A stretch of 64,000 nt of DNA from Palsa-506 sp963786975 (GTDB lineage Bacteria; Actinomycetota; Actinomycetes; Streptosporangiales; Streptosporangiaceae), in assembly GCA_963786975.1 (NCBI GenBank), contig CAWBBE010000005.1, forward strand, positions 434,001-498,000. Direction: 5' to 3'. Below are positions 23,917 through 33,137 of the stretch, one piece after another. The notes below the pieces were generated by a model. It made no database searches, was not told the origin of the DNA, and saw only the letters and a list, made by a program, of their open reading frames with translations. A program made the translations under genes and the position numbers. The stretch's first letter is position 1. Each line of letters opens with the position of its first letter.

Positions 23917-24723
23917 TCAGTTGAAGAACCGGAAGTCGCTGATGGCCCCGCTGGCCACCAGCAGGATGTAGAGGTCGGTCAGCATCAGTGTGCCCAGCGT
24001 GGTCCACGCCAGCTGCATGTGCCGCGCGTTGAGCTTGGAGACCTGGGTCCAGATCCAGTATCGGGCCGGATGCTTCGAGAAGTGCTTGAGCCGGCCGCCG
24101 ATGATGTGCCTGCACGAATGGCAGGACAGCGTGTATGCCCACAGCAGCACCACGTTGATGCCCATGATCAGGGTGCCGAGGCCGAACCCGAAGCTGCCGT
24201 CCGGGCCGCGGAATGCCTGCACCAGATCCCAGGTGTTCAGTATCGAGACCAGGATCACCAGGTAGAAGAAGTAACGGTGCAGGTTCTGCATGATCAGCGG
24301 GATCCGGGTCTCGCCCGAGTAGCTGGCGTGCGGCTCACGCACCGCGCACGCGGCCGGCGCGCGCCAGAACGCCCGGTAGTACGCCTTGCGGTAGTAGTAA
24401 CAGGTGAGCCGGAAACCGAGCACAAATGGCAAGGACACGACCGCATAGGGAATGATCGACGGAACGTCGCCGAACCACTGTCCCAGGCTGCTCGACCCCG
24501 GGGCGCACGCGCCGCTGACGCAGGGCGAGTAGAACGGCGTCAGGTAGTGGTACCGCGGTACCCAGTACCAGCGGCCGAGGAATACGTGCACCGTGGCGTA
24601 CGCCACCCAGATGACCAGCAGCACGGCCGTGATCGCCGGTTCGCGCTGCCAGGAATCCTTGCGAAGCGTGCGTTCGCTGATCTGCGCCCTGGTATTGGCT
24701 GGTGCGTCCGTTGCCTGCGTCAT
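23917..24723 (-). CDS. sdhC: Succinate dehydrogenase membrane anchor subunit (Sdh1 type)
   Basis: A 268-residue protein with about five transmembrane segments: ITAVLLVIWVAYATVHVFLG, PYAVVSLPFVLGF, YFFYLVILVSILNTWDLVQ, LIMGINVVLLWAYTLSCHSC, LGTLMLTDLYILLVASGAI. Several histidines in and near the helices are candidate heme or quinone ligands. It is the first gene of the sdh operon, 32 bases before sdhA. The 140 bases upstream hold the likely promoter shared back to back with nothing else. Confidence 0.88.
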   Translation of the reverse strand: MTQATDAPANTRAQISERTLRKDSWQREPAITAVLLVIWVAYATVHVFLGRWYWVPRYHYLTPFYSPCVSGACAPGSSSLGQWFGDVPSIIPYAVVSLPFVLGFRLTCYYYRKAYYRAFWRAPAACAVREPHASYSGETRIPLIMQNLHRYFFYLVILVSILNTWDLVQAFRGPDGSFGFGLGTLIMGINVVLLWAYTLSCHSCRHIIGGRLKHFSKHPARYWIWTQVSKLNARHMQLAWTTLGTLMLTDLYILLVASGAISDFRFFN

Positions 24724-24862
24724 TGCCGACGTCTCCGCCCTGAACTGTCCTGGGTTGGCCCGCGGCCGGGATGCGCTGCCTGGCTCCCGGATCTCCCCGG
24801 ATACGGTGCCTGGGCACGGCGCGAGGCCGCGGTGCCGTGTGAACCCTATTCCCCAAGGAATA

Positions 24863-27445
24863 TCATCGCGACGGCGCGGTAGGCGCTAGCGAGGGTGTGA
24901 CACTCACTACACCTAGCGCCTGGCGGAGGAAATCGACCTGCAGCAGCAGCAGGTTCTCCGCCACCTCCTCCTGGGTAGCCAGGTGCGTCACCCCGGACAG
25001 CGGCAGCAAGCTGTGCGGCCGGCCGGCCGCAAGCAGGGCCGAGGAGAGCCGGAGCGAATGCGCCACCATGACGTTGTCGTCCGCCAGCCCGTGGATGATG
25101 AGCAGCGGCCGGGACAGCCGGTGCGCGTCGGCCAGCAGCGAACTGGCGTCGTAGCTCGCCGCGCTGTCATCGGGATGACCGAGGTAGCGCTCGGTGTAAT
25201 GGGTGTCGTACAGCCGCCAGTCGGTGACCGGAGCGCCCGCCACCGCGGCGTGGAACACGTCCGGGCGGCGCAGCACGGCTAGCGCGGACAGGTAGCCGCC
25301 GAACGACCACCCCCGCATCGCCACCCGGCCCAGATCCAGGTCGGCGCACCGGGCCGCGGCGGCCTGCACCGCCTCGACCTGGTCGGCCAGCGGCGGCCCG
25401 GCCAGGTCGCCGGCCACCGCCCGGTCCCAGGCCGGGCCGCGGCCGGGGGTGCCCCGGCCGTCCGCAACCACCACGGCGAAGCCCTGCTCGGCAAACCACT
25501 GCGAGGTCAGGAAGGCGTCCCGGCTGGCCACTACCCGCTGCATGTGCGGCCCGCCGTAGGGATCCATCAGCACGGGCAGCCTCGCCGCGCCGGGCTGGTA
25601 CCAGGACGGCAGCAGCAGCGCCGTCCTGATGCCGCGCGGCCCGGCCGCGAATATGTCCGGCTCCGGGGCCGGGAGCAGCGGTTCCTCGGCCAGTGAGGTA
25701 ATCCTGGCCACCTGGATGTCCCGCTGGACCCGGGCGTCGTGCCGGGCCGGGGCGTCGTCGTGCCGGGCCGGGGCGTCGTGGCCGGCCGGGGCGTCGCCTG
25801 CCCCGGAAGCCACTGGCCGCGCCCGGGTGGCGCGCAGCACGTGGATGCTGGCCCCGTCCTGGCCGGGGGACCGGCGCACCGCTACCGTGGTGCGGCCGGC
25901 CCGCAGGCCGGAATGCACGCCGGGCCCGTCATCGCCGACCGCCAGCCTGGCCAGCCCGTCCGGTCCGTAGGCCCATAGCCCGGTCTCGGTCGGCTCGTCC
26001 GCGGTGGCGGCGAACAGGATCGTGTCACCGTCCACGCTCAGCACTTCCCTGACGCCGAGCCAGTCCGGCGTCACCGGCACGGCGCGGCCCGCCGCCAGGC
26101 CCTCGGCCGTGCCGACGACCAGCCGGCGCGCGCCGCCGGCGTCGGCCGTCCAGACGATCAGGCCACCAGCCGGCCCGTCCGCCGCGGCCATCCTGGCTGG
26201 GACGCCGGGGACAATATCTACCCAGTGCGGGTCGGTGTCCGCCCGCAGCAGGGTCGTCTCGCCGGACTGCCGGTCAACCGCGAGCAGCCGCATCTCGCGC
26301 TGATCACGGGCCTGCACCACGATCAGCGGGGGTTCCGTGCCCGGGCCGGGGGCCGCCCAGCACGCCGTGACCAGGTAGGGGAACGCGGCGCTGTCCCAGC
26401 TGACCGGCGTGCGCTGGCCGTCCAGCCCGGCCAGCACGAGCGAGACGACGGCGTTCGGGGTCCCGGCAGCCGGGTACCGCACCTCGGCCGGCTGCTGGCC
26501 CGGATTGGCCGGATCGGCGATGTACAGCCGCTGCACCGGGCCCTCGTCGACCCGCGCGACCAGCAGGCCAGCCGAGTCCGGGGCCCACCAGTAGCCGCGC
26601 GCGCGCCCCATCTCCTCGGCGGCGGCATACTCAGCGAGCCCGAACGTGACCCCGGCATCGTCGGCGTCAGGGGCGGCGATGGCGCGGTCTTCGCCGCTGT
26701 CCAGGCTGATGACCCGCAGGGCGCCCGCGCAGGCATAGGCGACGAACCGCCCGGCCGGATCGGGCCTGGGATCCGCCGCCGGGGTCAGCACCGGGATTTC
26801 CCGGACGGCGGCCGCGCGGCCGCCGGCCGGGGCGGCGGCAACTCCGCCGTCGGCGGCGGGGCCGGGAGCGGCGGCGGCGCCGTCGCCCGCATGGCCGTCG
26901 CCCTCCCCGGCATGGCCGCCGCCGGCCCGGGCGTGGCCGTCGCCGTCCCGGGCATGGCCGCCCCCGGCCCCGGCATGGCCGCCGCCGTCTCCGGCGTGGC
27001 CGTCGCCGTCCCGGGCGTGGCCGTCGCCGTCCCGGGCGTGGCCGTCGCCGGCCGGGGCGTGGCCGCCACCGTCCCCGGCGGGCACGTCCAGGTCGGCCAC
27101 ATACACCCGCCCGGACAAGCCGAACACAGCCAGCCGGACGTCGTCGTCACAGCCGAAGGCCACGATGCCGCCCGCCTGCTCGCGTGACCGCTCCCGGCGT
27201 GCCTTCTCCGCCGGGTCCAGCTCACTGCCATCGGAGCCGGGATCGCCAAGGTCGGCCGGGTCAGCGATCAGGTGCTCTCGCCCGGTCGTGACGTCCAGCA
27301 GCCAGAGGCAGGTAACCGGATCCGACCCCCCCTTGGACCGCAGGAAGGCGATCCGGTGCCCGTCCGGCGAGATCTCGAAGGATCGCGGGGCGCCCAGCGA
27401 GAACCGCCGGGTCCTGGCGTACTGGCGCGGGAAGGTATCCGTCAT
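24863..27445 (-). CDS. S9-family (prolyl oligopeptidase / DPP-IV-like) peptidase with Gly-Asp-His repeat insert
   Basis: An N-terminal beta-propeller (FEISPDGHRIAFLRSKGG, GYWWAPDSAGLLVARVDEG) is followed by an alpha/beta-hydrolase domain with Ser714 in MRGWSFGGYLS, Asp in GLADDNVMVAHS and His in GVTHLATQEE. The DPP-IV-like features YGGPHMQRV and HYTERYLG are present. At about residues 120-190 the propeller is interrupted by some ten copies of a GDGHA(R/G)-type motif, and a second insert (DAPARHD repeats) lies near residue 560. No signal peptide is visible, so it is cytoplasmic. ATG 27445; it is divergent from mshB. Confidence 0.88.
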   Translation of the reverse strand: MTDTFPRQYARTRRFSLGAPRSFEISPDGHRIAFLRSKGGSDPVTCLWLLDVTTGREHLIADPADLGDPGSDGSELDPAEKARRERSREQAGGIVAFGCDDDVRLAVFGLSGRVYVADLDVPAGDGGGHAPAGDGHARDGDGHARDGDGHAGDGGGHAGAGGGHARDGDGHARAGGGHAGEGDGHAGDGAAAAPGPAADGGVAAAPAGGRAAAVREIPVLTPAADPRPDPAGRFVAYACAGALRVISLDSGEDRAIAAPDADDAGVTFGLAEYAAAEEMGRARGYWWAPDSAGLLVARVDEGPVQRLYIADPANPGQQPAEVRYPAAGTPNAVVSLVLAGLDGQRTPVSWDSAAFPYLVTACWAAPGPGTEPPLIVVQARDQREMRLLAVDRQSGETTLLRADTDPHWVDIVPGVPARMAAADGPAGGLIVWTADAGGARRLVVGTAEGLAAGRAVPVTPDWLGVREVLSVDGDTILFAATADEPTETGLWAYGPDGLARLAVGDDGPGVHSGLRAGRTTVAVRRSPGQDGASIHVLRATRARPVASGAGDAPAGHDAPARHDDAPARHDARVQRDIQVARITSLAEEPLLPAPEPDIFAAGPRGIRTALLLPSWYQPGAARLPVLMDPYGGPHMQRVVASRDAFLTSQWFAEQGFAVVVADGRGTPGRGPAWDRAVAGDLAGPPLADQVEAVQAAAARCADLDLGRVAMRGWSFGGYLSALAVLRRPDVFHAAVAGAPVTDWRLYDTHYTERYLGHPDDSAASYDASSLLADAHRLSRPLLIIHGLADDNVMVAHSLRLSSALLAAGRPHSLLPLSGVTHLATQEEVAENLLLLQVDFLRQALGVVSVTPSLAPTAPSR
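26880..27078. repeat. Degenerate 18-base tandem repeat in the S9 peptidase gene
   Basis: About ten in-frame units of roughly 18 bases, each related to GCCGTCGCCGTCCCGGGC, encode a GDGHARDGDGHAGDG-like tract. The units vary at two or three positions. Composition is extreme for the gene and the tract interrupts the propeller domain. Confidence 0.85.
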
Positions 27446-27586
27446 GGACGTAAATCTTGCCAGCCGGCCGTCGCGGCGGCATCCGTCCTGGCCGGCCATC
27501 GCGGCGGCCGTCCTGGCCGGCCGTCGCGGCGGCGGCCGTCACGGCGCCGGCGGTCAGCTCACCGGGCCGTCGCTAAGCTCGCCGGT

Positions 27587-28468
27587 ATGCGCGCAACCGA
27601 CGACGGCCGCAGGCTCCTCCTTGTCCATGCTCATCCGGATGACGAGTCGATCGGCACCGGCGCCACGATGGCGAAGTACGCGGCCGAGGGCGCTGGCGTC
27701 ACTCTGGTTACCTGCACCCTGGGGGAGCTTGGCGAGATTATCCCGCCCGAGTTCGCGCACCTGGCCGCCGACGCCGATGGCGGGCTCGGTGAGCACCGGA
27801 TCGGCGAGCTGGCCGCAGCCTGCTCCGCGCTCGGGGTGACCGACCACCGGTTTCTCGGCGGCGCGGGCCGATGGCACGATTCCGGGATGATGGGCACCCC
27901 GTCCAACGACTGGGACGGCAGTTTCTGGCGGGCGGACGTGGACGAGGCGGCGGCCGAGCTGCTCGCCGTGGTCCGCGAAGTGCGCCCGCAGGTAATGATC
28001 AGCTACGACGCCAACGGCTTCTACGGGCATCCCGATCACATCCAGGCGCACCGGGTGGCGCGCCGGGCCTTCGCGCTCGCCGACGGCCTGGTCAGCAAGT
28101 TCTACGCGACCGCGGTGCCGAAGTCCGTGCTGGCCCAGGCGGTCGAGCTGATGCGCGGCAGGCAGGCCGGCCAGTCGGCCGGCGGCACTGACTTCAGCCA
28201 GGTCGAGTCGGCGGACGACTTCCCGTTCGGCGCGCCGGATGACGAGGTGACCACGGACATCGAGGCCGCTAAGTACCTGGACGCCAAGGTTGCCGCGATG
28301 CGCGCGCACGCCACCCAGATCGCCGTCGACAGCCCGTTCTTCGCGTTGTCCGACAACGTGGGCCAGCGGGCGTTCGGCCGCGAGTACTACACCCTGCTGG
28401 CCGGCCAGCGCGGGCCGGGGCACGGGCCGCACGGCTGGGAGGACGATCTTTTCGCCGGAATTGGCTAG
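27587..28468 (+). CDS. mshB: N-acetyl-1-D-myo-inositol-2-amino-2-deoxy-alpha-D-glucopyranoside deacetylase
   Basis: This zinc deacetylase of mycothiol biosynthesis has zinc ligands in LLVHAHPDDESIGTGA and GHPDHIQAHRVARRA. TCTLGELGEIIPPEFAHLAA and DHRFLGGAGRWHDSGMMG are characteristic of MshB rather than the amidase Mca. The length is 293 residues from ATG 27587; the frame is open further upstream but overlaps the divergent peptidase. It is followed by a DUF6113-like membrane protein 10 bases later. Its presence agrees with other mycothiol-linked families in the window. Confidence 0.92.
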   Translation: MRATDDGRRLLLVHAHPDDESIGTGATMAKYAAEGAGVTLVTCTLGELGEIIPPEFAHLAADADGGLGEHRIGELAAACSALGVTDHRFLGGAGRWHDSGMMGTPSNDWDGSFWRADVDEAAAELLAVVREVRPQVMISYDANGFYGHPDHIQAHRVARRAFALADGLVSKFYATAVPKSVLAQAVELMRGRQAGQSAGGTDFSQVESADDFPFGAPDDEVTTDIEAAKYLDAKVAAMRAHATQIAVDSPFFALSDNVGQRAFGREYYTLLAGQRGPGHGPHGWEDDLFAGIG

Positions 28469-28478
28469 CCTTCAGTCC

Positions 28479-28883
28479 GTGCGGAACGCGACGCCGGGCG
28501 GCGGGGGAGCGCTGGTCACCGGCGGCTGTTACGCGATGCTGTTCGTGCTCGGCGCGCTCGAAGGGGTCATCGGCTGTTTTTTCTATGCCGGTACCGTCGG
28601 CCCGGTCCCGGCCGCCCCGCTTGCCTTCGCCGCGGCGATTCTCGTGACGACCGTCCTGGCCGCCTGGGGAATGCAGACGCCGACCGGGGGACTTATGCCC
28701 GCTGTGGGGTGGTTCGCGGCATCGTTCGTGCTTGCCATGGCCACGCCAGGAGGAAGCGTCGTGATCACGAATACCGCTGCGGGCAAGTGGTACCTCTACG
28801 GCGGCGCGGCTTGCGCCGCGACCGGCGTCGTGGTGGCCTTCACCATGCTGGCGCGGTCCCGGCCGTACCGAGCTGGCCGGTGA
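28479..28883 (+). CDS. Small four-helix membrane protein (DUF6113-like)
   Basis: A 134-residue hydrophobic protein with four predicted membrane helices (ALVTGGCYAMLFVLGALEGV, LAFAAAILVTTVLAAWGM, PAVGWFAASFVLAMATP, WYLYGGAACAATGVVVAFTM). In Streptomyces a DUF6113 membrane protein follows mshB, and position plus topology match that; function is unknown. GTG 28479 is the likely start; a TTG 18 bases upstream overlaps the mshB end. The stop overlaps the flavin-reductase GTG as GTGA. Confidence 0.75.
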   Translation: MRNATPGGGGALVTGGCYAMLFVLGALEGVIGCFFYAGTVGPVPAAPLAFAAAILVTTVLAAWGMQTPTGGLMPAVGWFAASFVLAMATPGGSVVITNTAAGKWYLYGGAACAATGVVVAFTMLARSRPYRAGR

Positions 28884-29374
28884 CAGCTCCGGACCCCGGC
28901 GCGTTCCGCCGGGCCGCCGGACGGTTTCCCACCGGCGTCGCGGTGGCGGGCACCAGACTGCACGGGACCGGGCACGCGATGACGGTGAGCGCGTTCTCCT
29001 CGGTCTCGCTGGACCCGCTGCTCGTGCTGTTCTGCGCGGAGAAGATCGCCCGCTTTCACGACGCGGTGGTTGAGGCCGGAATCTGGTCGGTCTCCGTTCT
29101 CGACGAGAACTCGGAGAAAACTGCCCGCTGGCTGGCCACCCGCGGCCGCCCGCTGGACGGCCAGCTGGACATGATCGCGCACCATCCGGGCCCGGTAACC
29201 GGCGCGCCGATCCTGGACGCCGCGCTGGCGGCGATCGAGTGCCGGACGACGGCCGTGCACGATGGCGGCGACCACAGCATCGTCGTCGGTCAGGTAGTCG
29301 GCGTGACCGAGCCGAAGGACGGCGGCCCGCTGGTTTACTTCAGCGGCGGCTATCGCCGGCTTGCCCCGGGTTAG
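28880..29374 (+). CDS. Flavin-reductase-family protein (FMN-binding split barrel)
   Basis: A 164-residue flavin reductase-like domain: FRRAAGRFPTGVAVAG, then AMTVSAFSSVSLDPLLVLFC and SIVVGQVVGV near the C-terminus. Such proteins supply reduced flavin to two-component monooxygenases, but no oxygenase is adjacent, so the partner is unknown. GTG 28880 overlaps the preceding stop (GTGA). Probable last gene of the mshB operon; it converges on rocD. Confidence 0.83.
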   Translation: MTAPDPGAFRRAAGRFPTGVAVAGTRLHGTGHAMTVSAFSSVSLDPLLVLFCAEKIARFHDAVVEAGIWSVSVLDENSEKTARWLATRGRPLDGQLDMIAHHPGPVTGAPILDAALAAIECRTTAVHDGGDHSIVVGQVVGVTEPKDGGPLVYFSGGYRRLAPG

Positions 29375-29435
29375 GCCCGCGCCGGCGGCCAGCAGGCCCG
29401 GGCTGATGCCTGGGTGCGGGGGCCTGGCCGGCCCG

Positions 29436-30659
29436 TCAGCGGACGATCTCCTCGACGCGGTCGATGGCCCAGTCGAGATCAGGCTCGCTGATCATCAGCG
29501 GCGGGGCCAGCCGGATCGAGGTGCCGTGGGTGTCCTTGACCAGCACGCCGAGCGCGGCCAGCCGCTCACTGGCCTCGCGGCCGGACAGGCCGCCGAACTC
29601 GACGCCCGCCCACAGGCCGCGCCCCCTTACCTCCCGGACCACGTCCCGCGGCAGGCCGGAGAGCCGGCCGTGCAGGTGCGCGCCGAGCTTGGCCGACCGC
29701 TCCTGGAACTCGCCGGTCGACAGCATCGCGATGACCTCGCGGGCCACCGCGCAGCCGAGCGGGTTGCCGCCGAACGTGGAGCCGTGCTGGCCCGGCTTGA
29801 ACACCCCGAGGACATCGCTGGACGACACCACGGCGGAGACCGGCACGATGCCGCCGCCGAGCGCCTTGCCGAGCACGTACATGTCCGGCACGACGTCCTC
29901 GTGCTCGCAGGCGAAGGTCGCCCCGGTGCGGCCCAGGCCAGACTGGATCTCGTCGGCGATCATCAGCGCACCGTGCGCGGAACAGAGCTCGCGCAGGCCG
30001 GCCAGGAAGCCGGGCGGTGGCAGCAGTACTCCGGCCTCCCCCTGGATCGGCTCGACCAGCACGGCTACCACGCGGTCATCCATGACCTCGGCCAGCGCCT
30101 CGATGTCACCGTACGGCACTACCCGGAAGCCGGGCGTGAACGGGCCATAAGAGCCCCGGGCGTCCGCATCGGTGGAGAAGCTGATGATCGTCGTGGTCCG
30201 GCCGTGGAAGTTGCCATCGAAGGCCACGATGACCGCCTCGTTGGCGGGCACGCCCTTGACCTCGTATCCCCACTTGCGCGCAGTCTTGATCGCCGTTTCC
30301 ACCGCCTCGGCGCCGGTGTTCATCGGCAGCACCATGTCCATCCCGGCCAGCGCCGCGAGCTCGGCGCAGAACGGGCCGAACTGGTCATTCTCGAATGCCC
30401 TGCTGACCAGCGTTACCCGGCCAAGCTGGCGCTGCGCGGCCGCCACCAGCCGCGGGTGCCGGTGGCCGAAGTTAAGCGCCGAGTAGGCGGCCAGCATGTC
30501 CAGGTAGCGCCGGCCAGCCACGTCGGTGACCCAGGCGCCCTCGGCCTCGGCGATCATCACGGGCAGCGGATTATAGTTGTGCGCGCCGTGCAACTCCGCC
30601 TGCGCCCGCAGTTCCTGCGCCGTGCGCGCGCCGCCGTCGTGTTCATTACTGCCCGTCAT
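29436..30659 (-). CDS. rocD: Ornithine aminotransferase
   Basis: A class III PLP aminotransferase. The PLP lysine lies in YVLGKALGGGIVPVS, with NTGAEAVETAIKTARKWGY, ADEIQSGLGRTG and HGSTFGGNPLGCAVA all characteristic of ornithine delta-aminotransferase. It converts ornithine to glutamate semialdehyde. ATG 30659 is preferred because GAGGGGG precedes it; ATG 30674, which overlaps the upstream stop as ATGA, is also possible. It sits directly after a dimethylargininase-like gene, an arrangement seen in other actinobacteria for arginine or methylarginine breakdown. Confidence 0.93.
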   Translation of the reverse strand: MTGSNEHDGGARTAQELRAQAELHGAHNYNPLPVMIAEAEGAWVTDVAGRRYLDMLAAYSALNFGHRHPRLVAAAQRQLGRVTLVSRAFENDQFGPFCAELAALAGMDMVLPMNTGAEAVETAIKTARKWGYEVKGVPANEAVIVAFDGNFHGRTTTIISFSTDADARGSYGPFTPGFRVVPYGDIEALAEVMDDRVVAVLVEPIQGEAGVLLPPPGFLAGLRELCSAHGALMIADEIQSGLGRTGATFACEHEDVVPDMYVLGKALGGGIVPVSAVVSSSDVLGVFKPGQHGSTFGGNPLGCAVAREVIAMLSTGEFQERSAKLGAHLHGRLSGLPRDVVREVRGRGLWAGVEFGGLSGREASERLAALGVLVKDTHGTSIRLAPPLMISEPDLDWAIDRVEEIVR

Positions 30660-30670
30660 GGCCTGCCCCC

Positions 30671-31504
30671 TCATGATCGAAGCTCGAGTGTGCAGCACTT
30701 CGGGCCGCCGCCCGCCTTGCGGAACTCTGACATGTCTACCGGCACCGGCTCGAAGCCGCGAGCGGCCAGCTGCGCGGCCAGGCCGGCCGACTGCGCGGGC
30801 AGCACCACGTGCCGGCCGTCGCTGACCGCGTTCAGGCCAAGCAACTCGGCATCCTCGTCTTTCGCCTCGATGAGCTCGGCAAACAGCGAGGCCAGCGCCG
30901 CCCGCCCCGCGTCGTCGAATGCCGCGGGATAGTAGGCGGCCGTGTCGGCATCGAGCACGCAGAGCGCCGTGTCGAGGTGGTAGAACCGCGCGTCGACTAG
31001 GCGGACGCTGACCACGCGCAGGCCGAACAGCTCGGCAAGCTCGGCCGCGACGGCCACGTCACTACGGAACCCGTACCCGGCGATGACGCAGTTCCCGGAG
31101 AGGGCGATGTCACCCTCGCCCTCGTTGACGCAGCGCGGCGGGACCACGACCGGGTAGCCGCGGCGCCTGAACCAGCTGAGGTAGGCGGCGCTTTCCGGCG
31201 CCCGCTGCGGGTGCCGGAAGCGTGCCCCGAGTACCTTGCCGCCGATCACGGCGGCGCCGTTGGCGGCGAAGACCATGTCCGGCAGGCCGGGCTCCGGGCC
31301 GATCGTGTGCACGGCGTGGCCGAGGCTTGCATAGGTATCGCGCAGGCGGCGCCATTGGGCCATCGCCAGGCCCGCGTCCACGGGGACGGCAGGGTTCATC
31401 CACGGGTTAATCGCGTAATTAACGGTGAAGTGCTCAGGCGGGCACATCAGGTAGCTTCTGGCGCGCGCCGTCCGGCCGCGCACGGCGCCCTCCGTATGGC
31501 TCAT
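30671..31504 (-). CDS. ddaH: Dimethylargininase (DDAH) / arginine-deiminase-like hydrolase
   Basis: The 277-residue protein has the pentein fold: LPDMVFAANGAAVIGG near residue 80, FYHLDTALCVLD with the catalytic His, and the nucleophilic Cys in AGGGPKCCTLEL at the C-terminus. These match actinobacterial N,N-dimethylarginine dimethylaminohydrolases, which yield citrulline and dimethylamine; an amidinotransferase or simple arginine deiminase is an alternative. It lies between a cysS-type gene (22 bases) and rocD. Confidence 0.85.
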   Translation of the reverse strand: MSHTEGAVRGRTARARSYLMCPPEHFTVNYAINPWMNPAVPVDAGLAMAQWRRLRDTYASLGHAVHTIGPEPGLPDMVFAANGAAVIGGKVLGARFRHPQRAPESAAYLSWFRRRGYPVVVPPRCVNEGEGDIALSGNCVIAGYGFRSDVAVAAELAELFGLRVVSVRLVDARFYHLDTALCVLDADTAAYYPAAFDDAGRAALASLFAELIEAKDEDAELLGLNAVSDGRHVVLPAQSAGLAAQLAARGFEPVPVDMSEFRKAGGGPKCCTLELRS

Positions 31505-31525
31505 TCGGCTCCCGTCAGCTGATGA

Positions 31526-33133
31526 TCAGCAACAGTTCCAGCGTATGAGCCGGTTAGCGCGACGGGCCAGTGCAGCACTGCGGGTAGGCGGCGATCTGTT
31601 GCGTAATCCGGGACAATATGTGCAAGCTGTTGCGTCATCACGCCCGATGAGCCGGGCACCTTCCACGGCCAGCCGGCCACCCGCCGCCGGGTGGCCCGCG
31701 CTGGCCGCTCGCCGGCCGCGTTCGCCGGCCGCACTGACCGTCCATTCCTGGCCGCCCGCGGTGTCGGCCACGGTGACGCCGATGGCGGAAAGCTCGTCCC
31801 GCAGCCGGTCGGCGGCCGGGAAGTCCCTGGCCTCCCGCGCGGCCTGCCTGGCCCGGAGCTTCTCGGCCGCGCCGGGCGGCAGCGGCCGCGGCCGGGCGGG
31901 CCTGCCGATATCCCTGGCCAGGTCCAGGCCGAGCAACTGGTCGACGTAGGCGAACGTCTCGAACTTCGACCCCGGCGGGATCTCGACGTCCTTCTCCAGG
32001 CCGCGCAGCGCGCGCAGGGCGGCCGGGGTGTCCAGGTCGTCGTCGAAGGCGCCGGTGATGTCACCGGTGTACTGGGCGCACATCGGCTTGCTCGGCGAGC
32101 GGGCCCAGTCCGCCACCCGGTCCCGCCATCTGCGCAGGGTCCTGTCCGCAGCCAGCAGCGTGTCCCAGGTCAGGTTCAGCTGCTGACGGTACCGGTGCTC
32201 GAGCAGGGCCAGCCGGAGCGCCAGCGGATCGAGCCCGCGGCCGGTGATATCGCTGAGCAGCACCACGTTTCCGGTCGACTTGGCCATCTTCCGGCCCTCG
32301 AACAGCAGGTGCTCGCCGTGCGCCCAGTGCCGCACCACCTCGTGCCCGGTCACCGAATCGGACTGGGCACGCTCATCCTCGTGATGCGGGAACCGCAGGT
32401 CGATGCCGCCGGTGTGCACGTCGATCTGGTCGCCGAGGTAGTGCAGCGACATGGCCGAGCACTCGGTGTGCCAGCCGGGGAAGCCGGTCCCCCAGGGCGC
32501 GGGCCAGGTCAGCTCCCGGCCGGCCGGCGCGGCCTTCCACAGCGCCCAGTCCGCGTGGAACCGCTTCTGCTCGTCCGCCCCGCCGCCGGAGCGGTGCCCC
32601 GGCCGCAGGTCACCGAGCCGGTTGCCGGACAGCTCGCCATATCCGCGGAACGAGCGCGCGTCGAAGTACACCGACCCGTCCGGGGTCGGGTAGGCGTGCC
32701 CGGTCCCGATCAGCTTCGCGATCATGTCGATCATCAGCCCGATCGACTCGGATGCGCGCGGCCAGTGGTCGGGCGGGCGGAGGTTCAGCGCGGAGCAGTC
32801 GGCGCGGAACGTCTGCTCGTGCCGCCGGGCTAGCTGGAGCACGGCCGTGCCCTCGGCGCGTGCCTGCGCCAGCATCTTGTCCTCGCCCGCCGGGTCAGGC
32901 TCGGCGTCGCCGGCCAGATGGCCCACGTCGGTGATGTTCTGGCAGACGACCGTGGTCAGCCGGTGCCGCTCCGCATTTCGCCTGATCAGGTCCGACAGCA
33001 GGTAGGAACGCAGGTTCCCGACGTGCGCGGCCCGGTAGACGGTTGGCCCGCAGGTGTACATCCGGAACTCGCCGCGGCGGGCCGCCGTGACCGGCAGAAG
33101 CTGCCTGGCCCGGGTGTCATACAGCCGGAACAT
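31526..33133 (-). CDS. cysS: Cysteinyl-tRNA synthetase homologue with C-terminal tail
   Basis: A class I synthetase with MYTCGPTVYRAAHVGNLRSY (HIGH variant HVGN), zinc ligands in GWHTECSAM and FPHHEDE, and KMSKS as GRKMAKSTGN. The body ends near GQEWTV (about residue 466), as in family members. A further 69 residues follow, containing CTYCPG, absent from normal CysRS; this tail may come from loss of the native stop. The PTVYRAAHVGN variant is typical of a second CysRS-like protein of actinobacteria, so it may not be the only cysS; it is not MshC. It starts 4 bases after dapC. Confidence 0.85.
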   Translation of the reverse strand: MFRLYDTRARQLLPVTAARRGEFRMYTCGPTVYRAAHVGNLRSYLLSDLIRRNAERHRLTTVVCQNITDVGHLAGDAEPDPAGEDKMLAQARAEGTAVLQLARRHEQTFRADCSALNLRPPDHWPRASESIGLMIDMIAKLIGTGHAYPTPDGSVYFDARSFRGYGELSGNRLGDLRPGHRSGGGADEQKRFHADWALWKAAPAGRELTWPAPWGTGFPGWHTECSAMSLHYLGDQIDVHTGGIDLRFPHHEDERAQSDSVTGHEVVRHWAHGEHLLFEGRKMAKSTGNVVLLSDITGRGLDPLALRLALLEHRYRQQLNLTWDTLLAADRTLRRWRDRVADWARSPSKPMCAQYTGDITGAFDDDLDTPAALRALRGLEKDVEIPPGSKFETFAYVDQLLGLDLARDIGRPARPRPLPPGAAEKLRARQAAREARDFPAADRLRDELSAIGVTVADTAGGQEWTVSAAGERGRRAASAGHPAAGGRLAVEGARLIGRDDATACTYCPGLRNRSPPTRSAALARRANRLIRWNCC

Positions 33134-33137
33134 GCGG

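Noticed and set aside
26225..27187. 320-codon plus-strand frame antisense to the S9 peptidase, Gly/Val/Pro-rich
   Set aside because: It is the complement of the repeat insert; the sense frame has clear S9 domains on either side.
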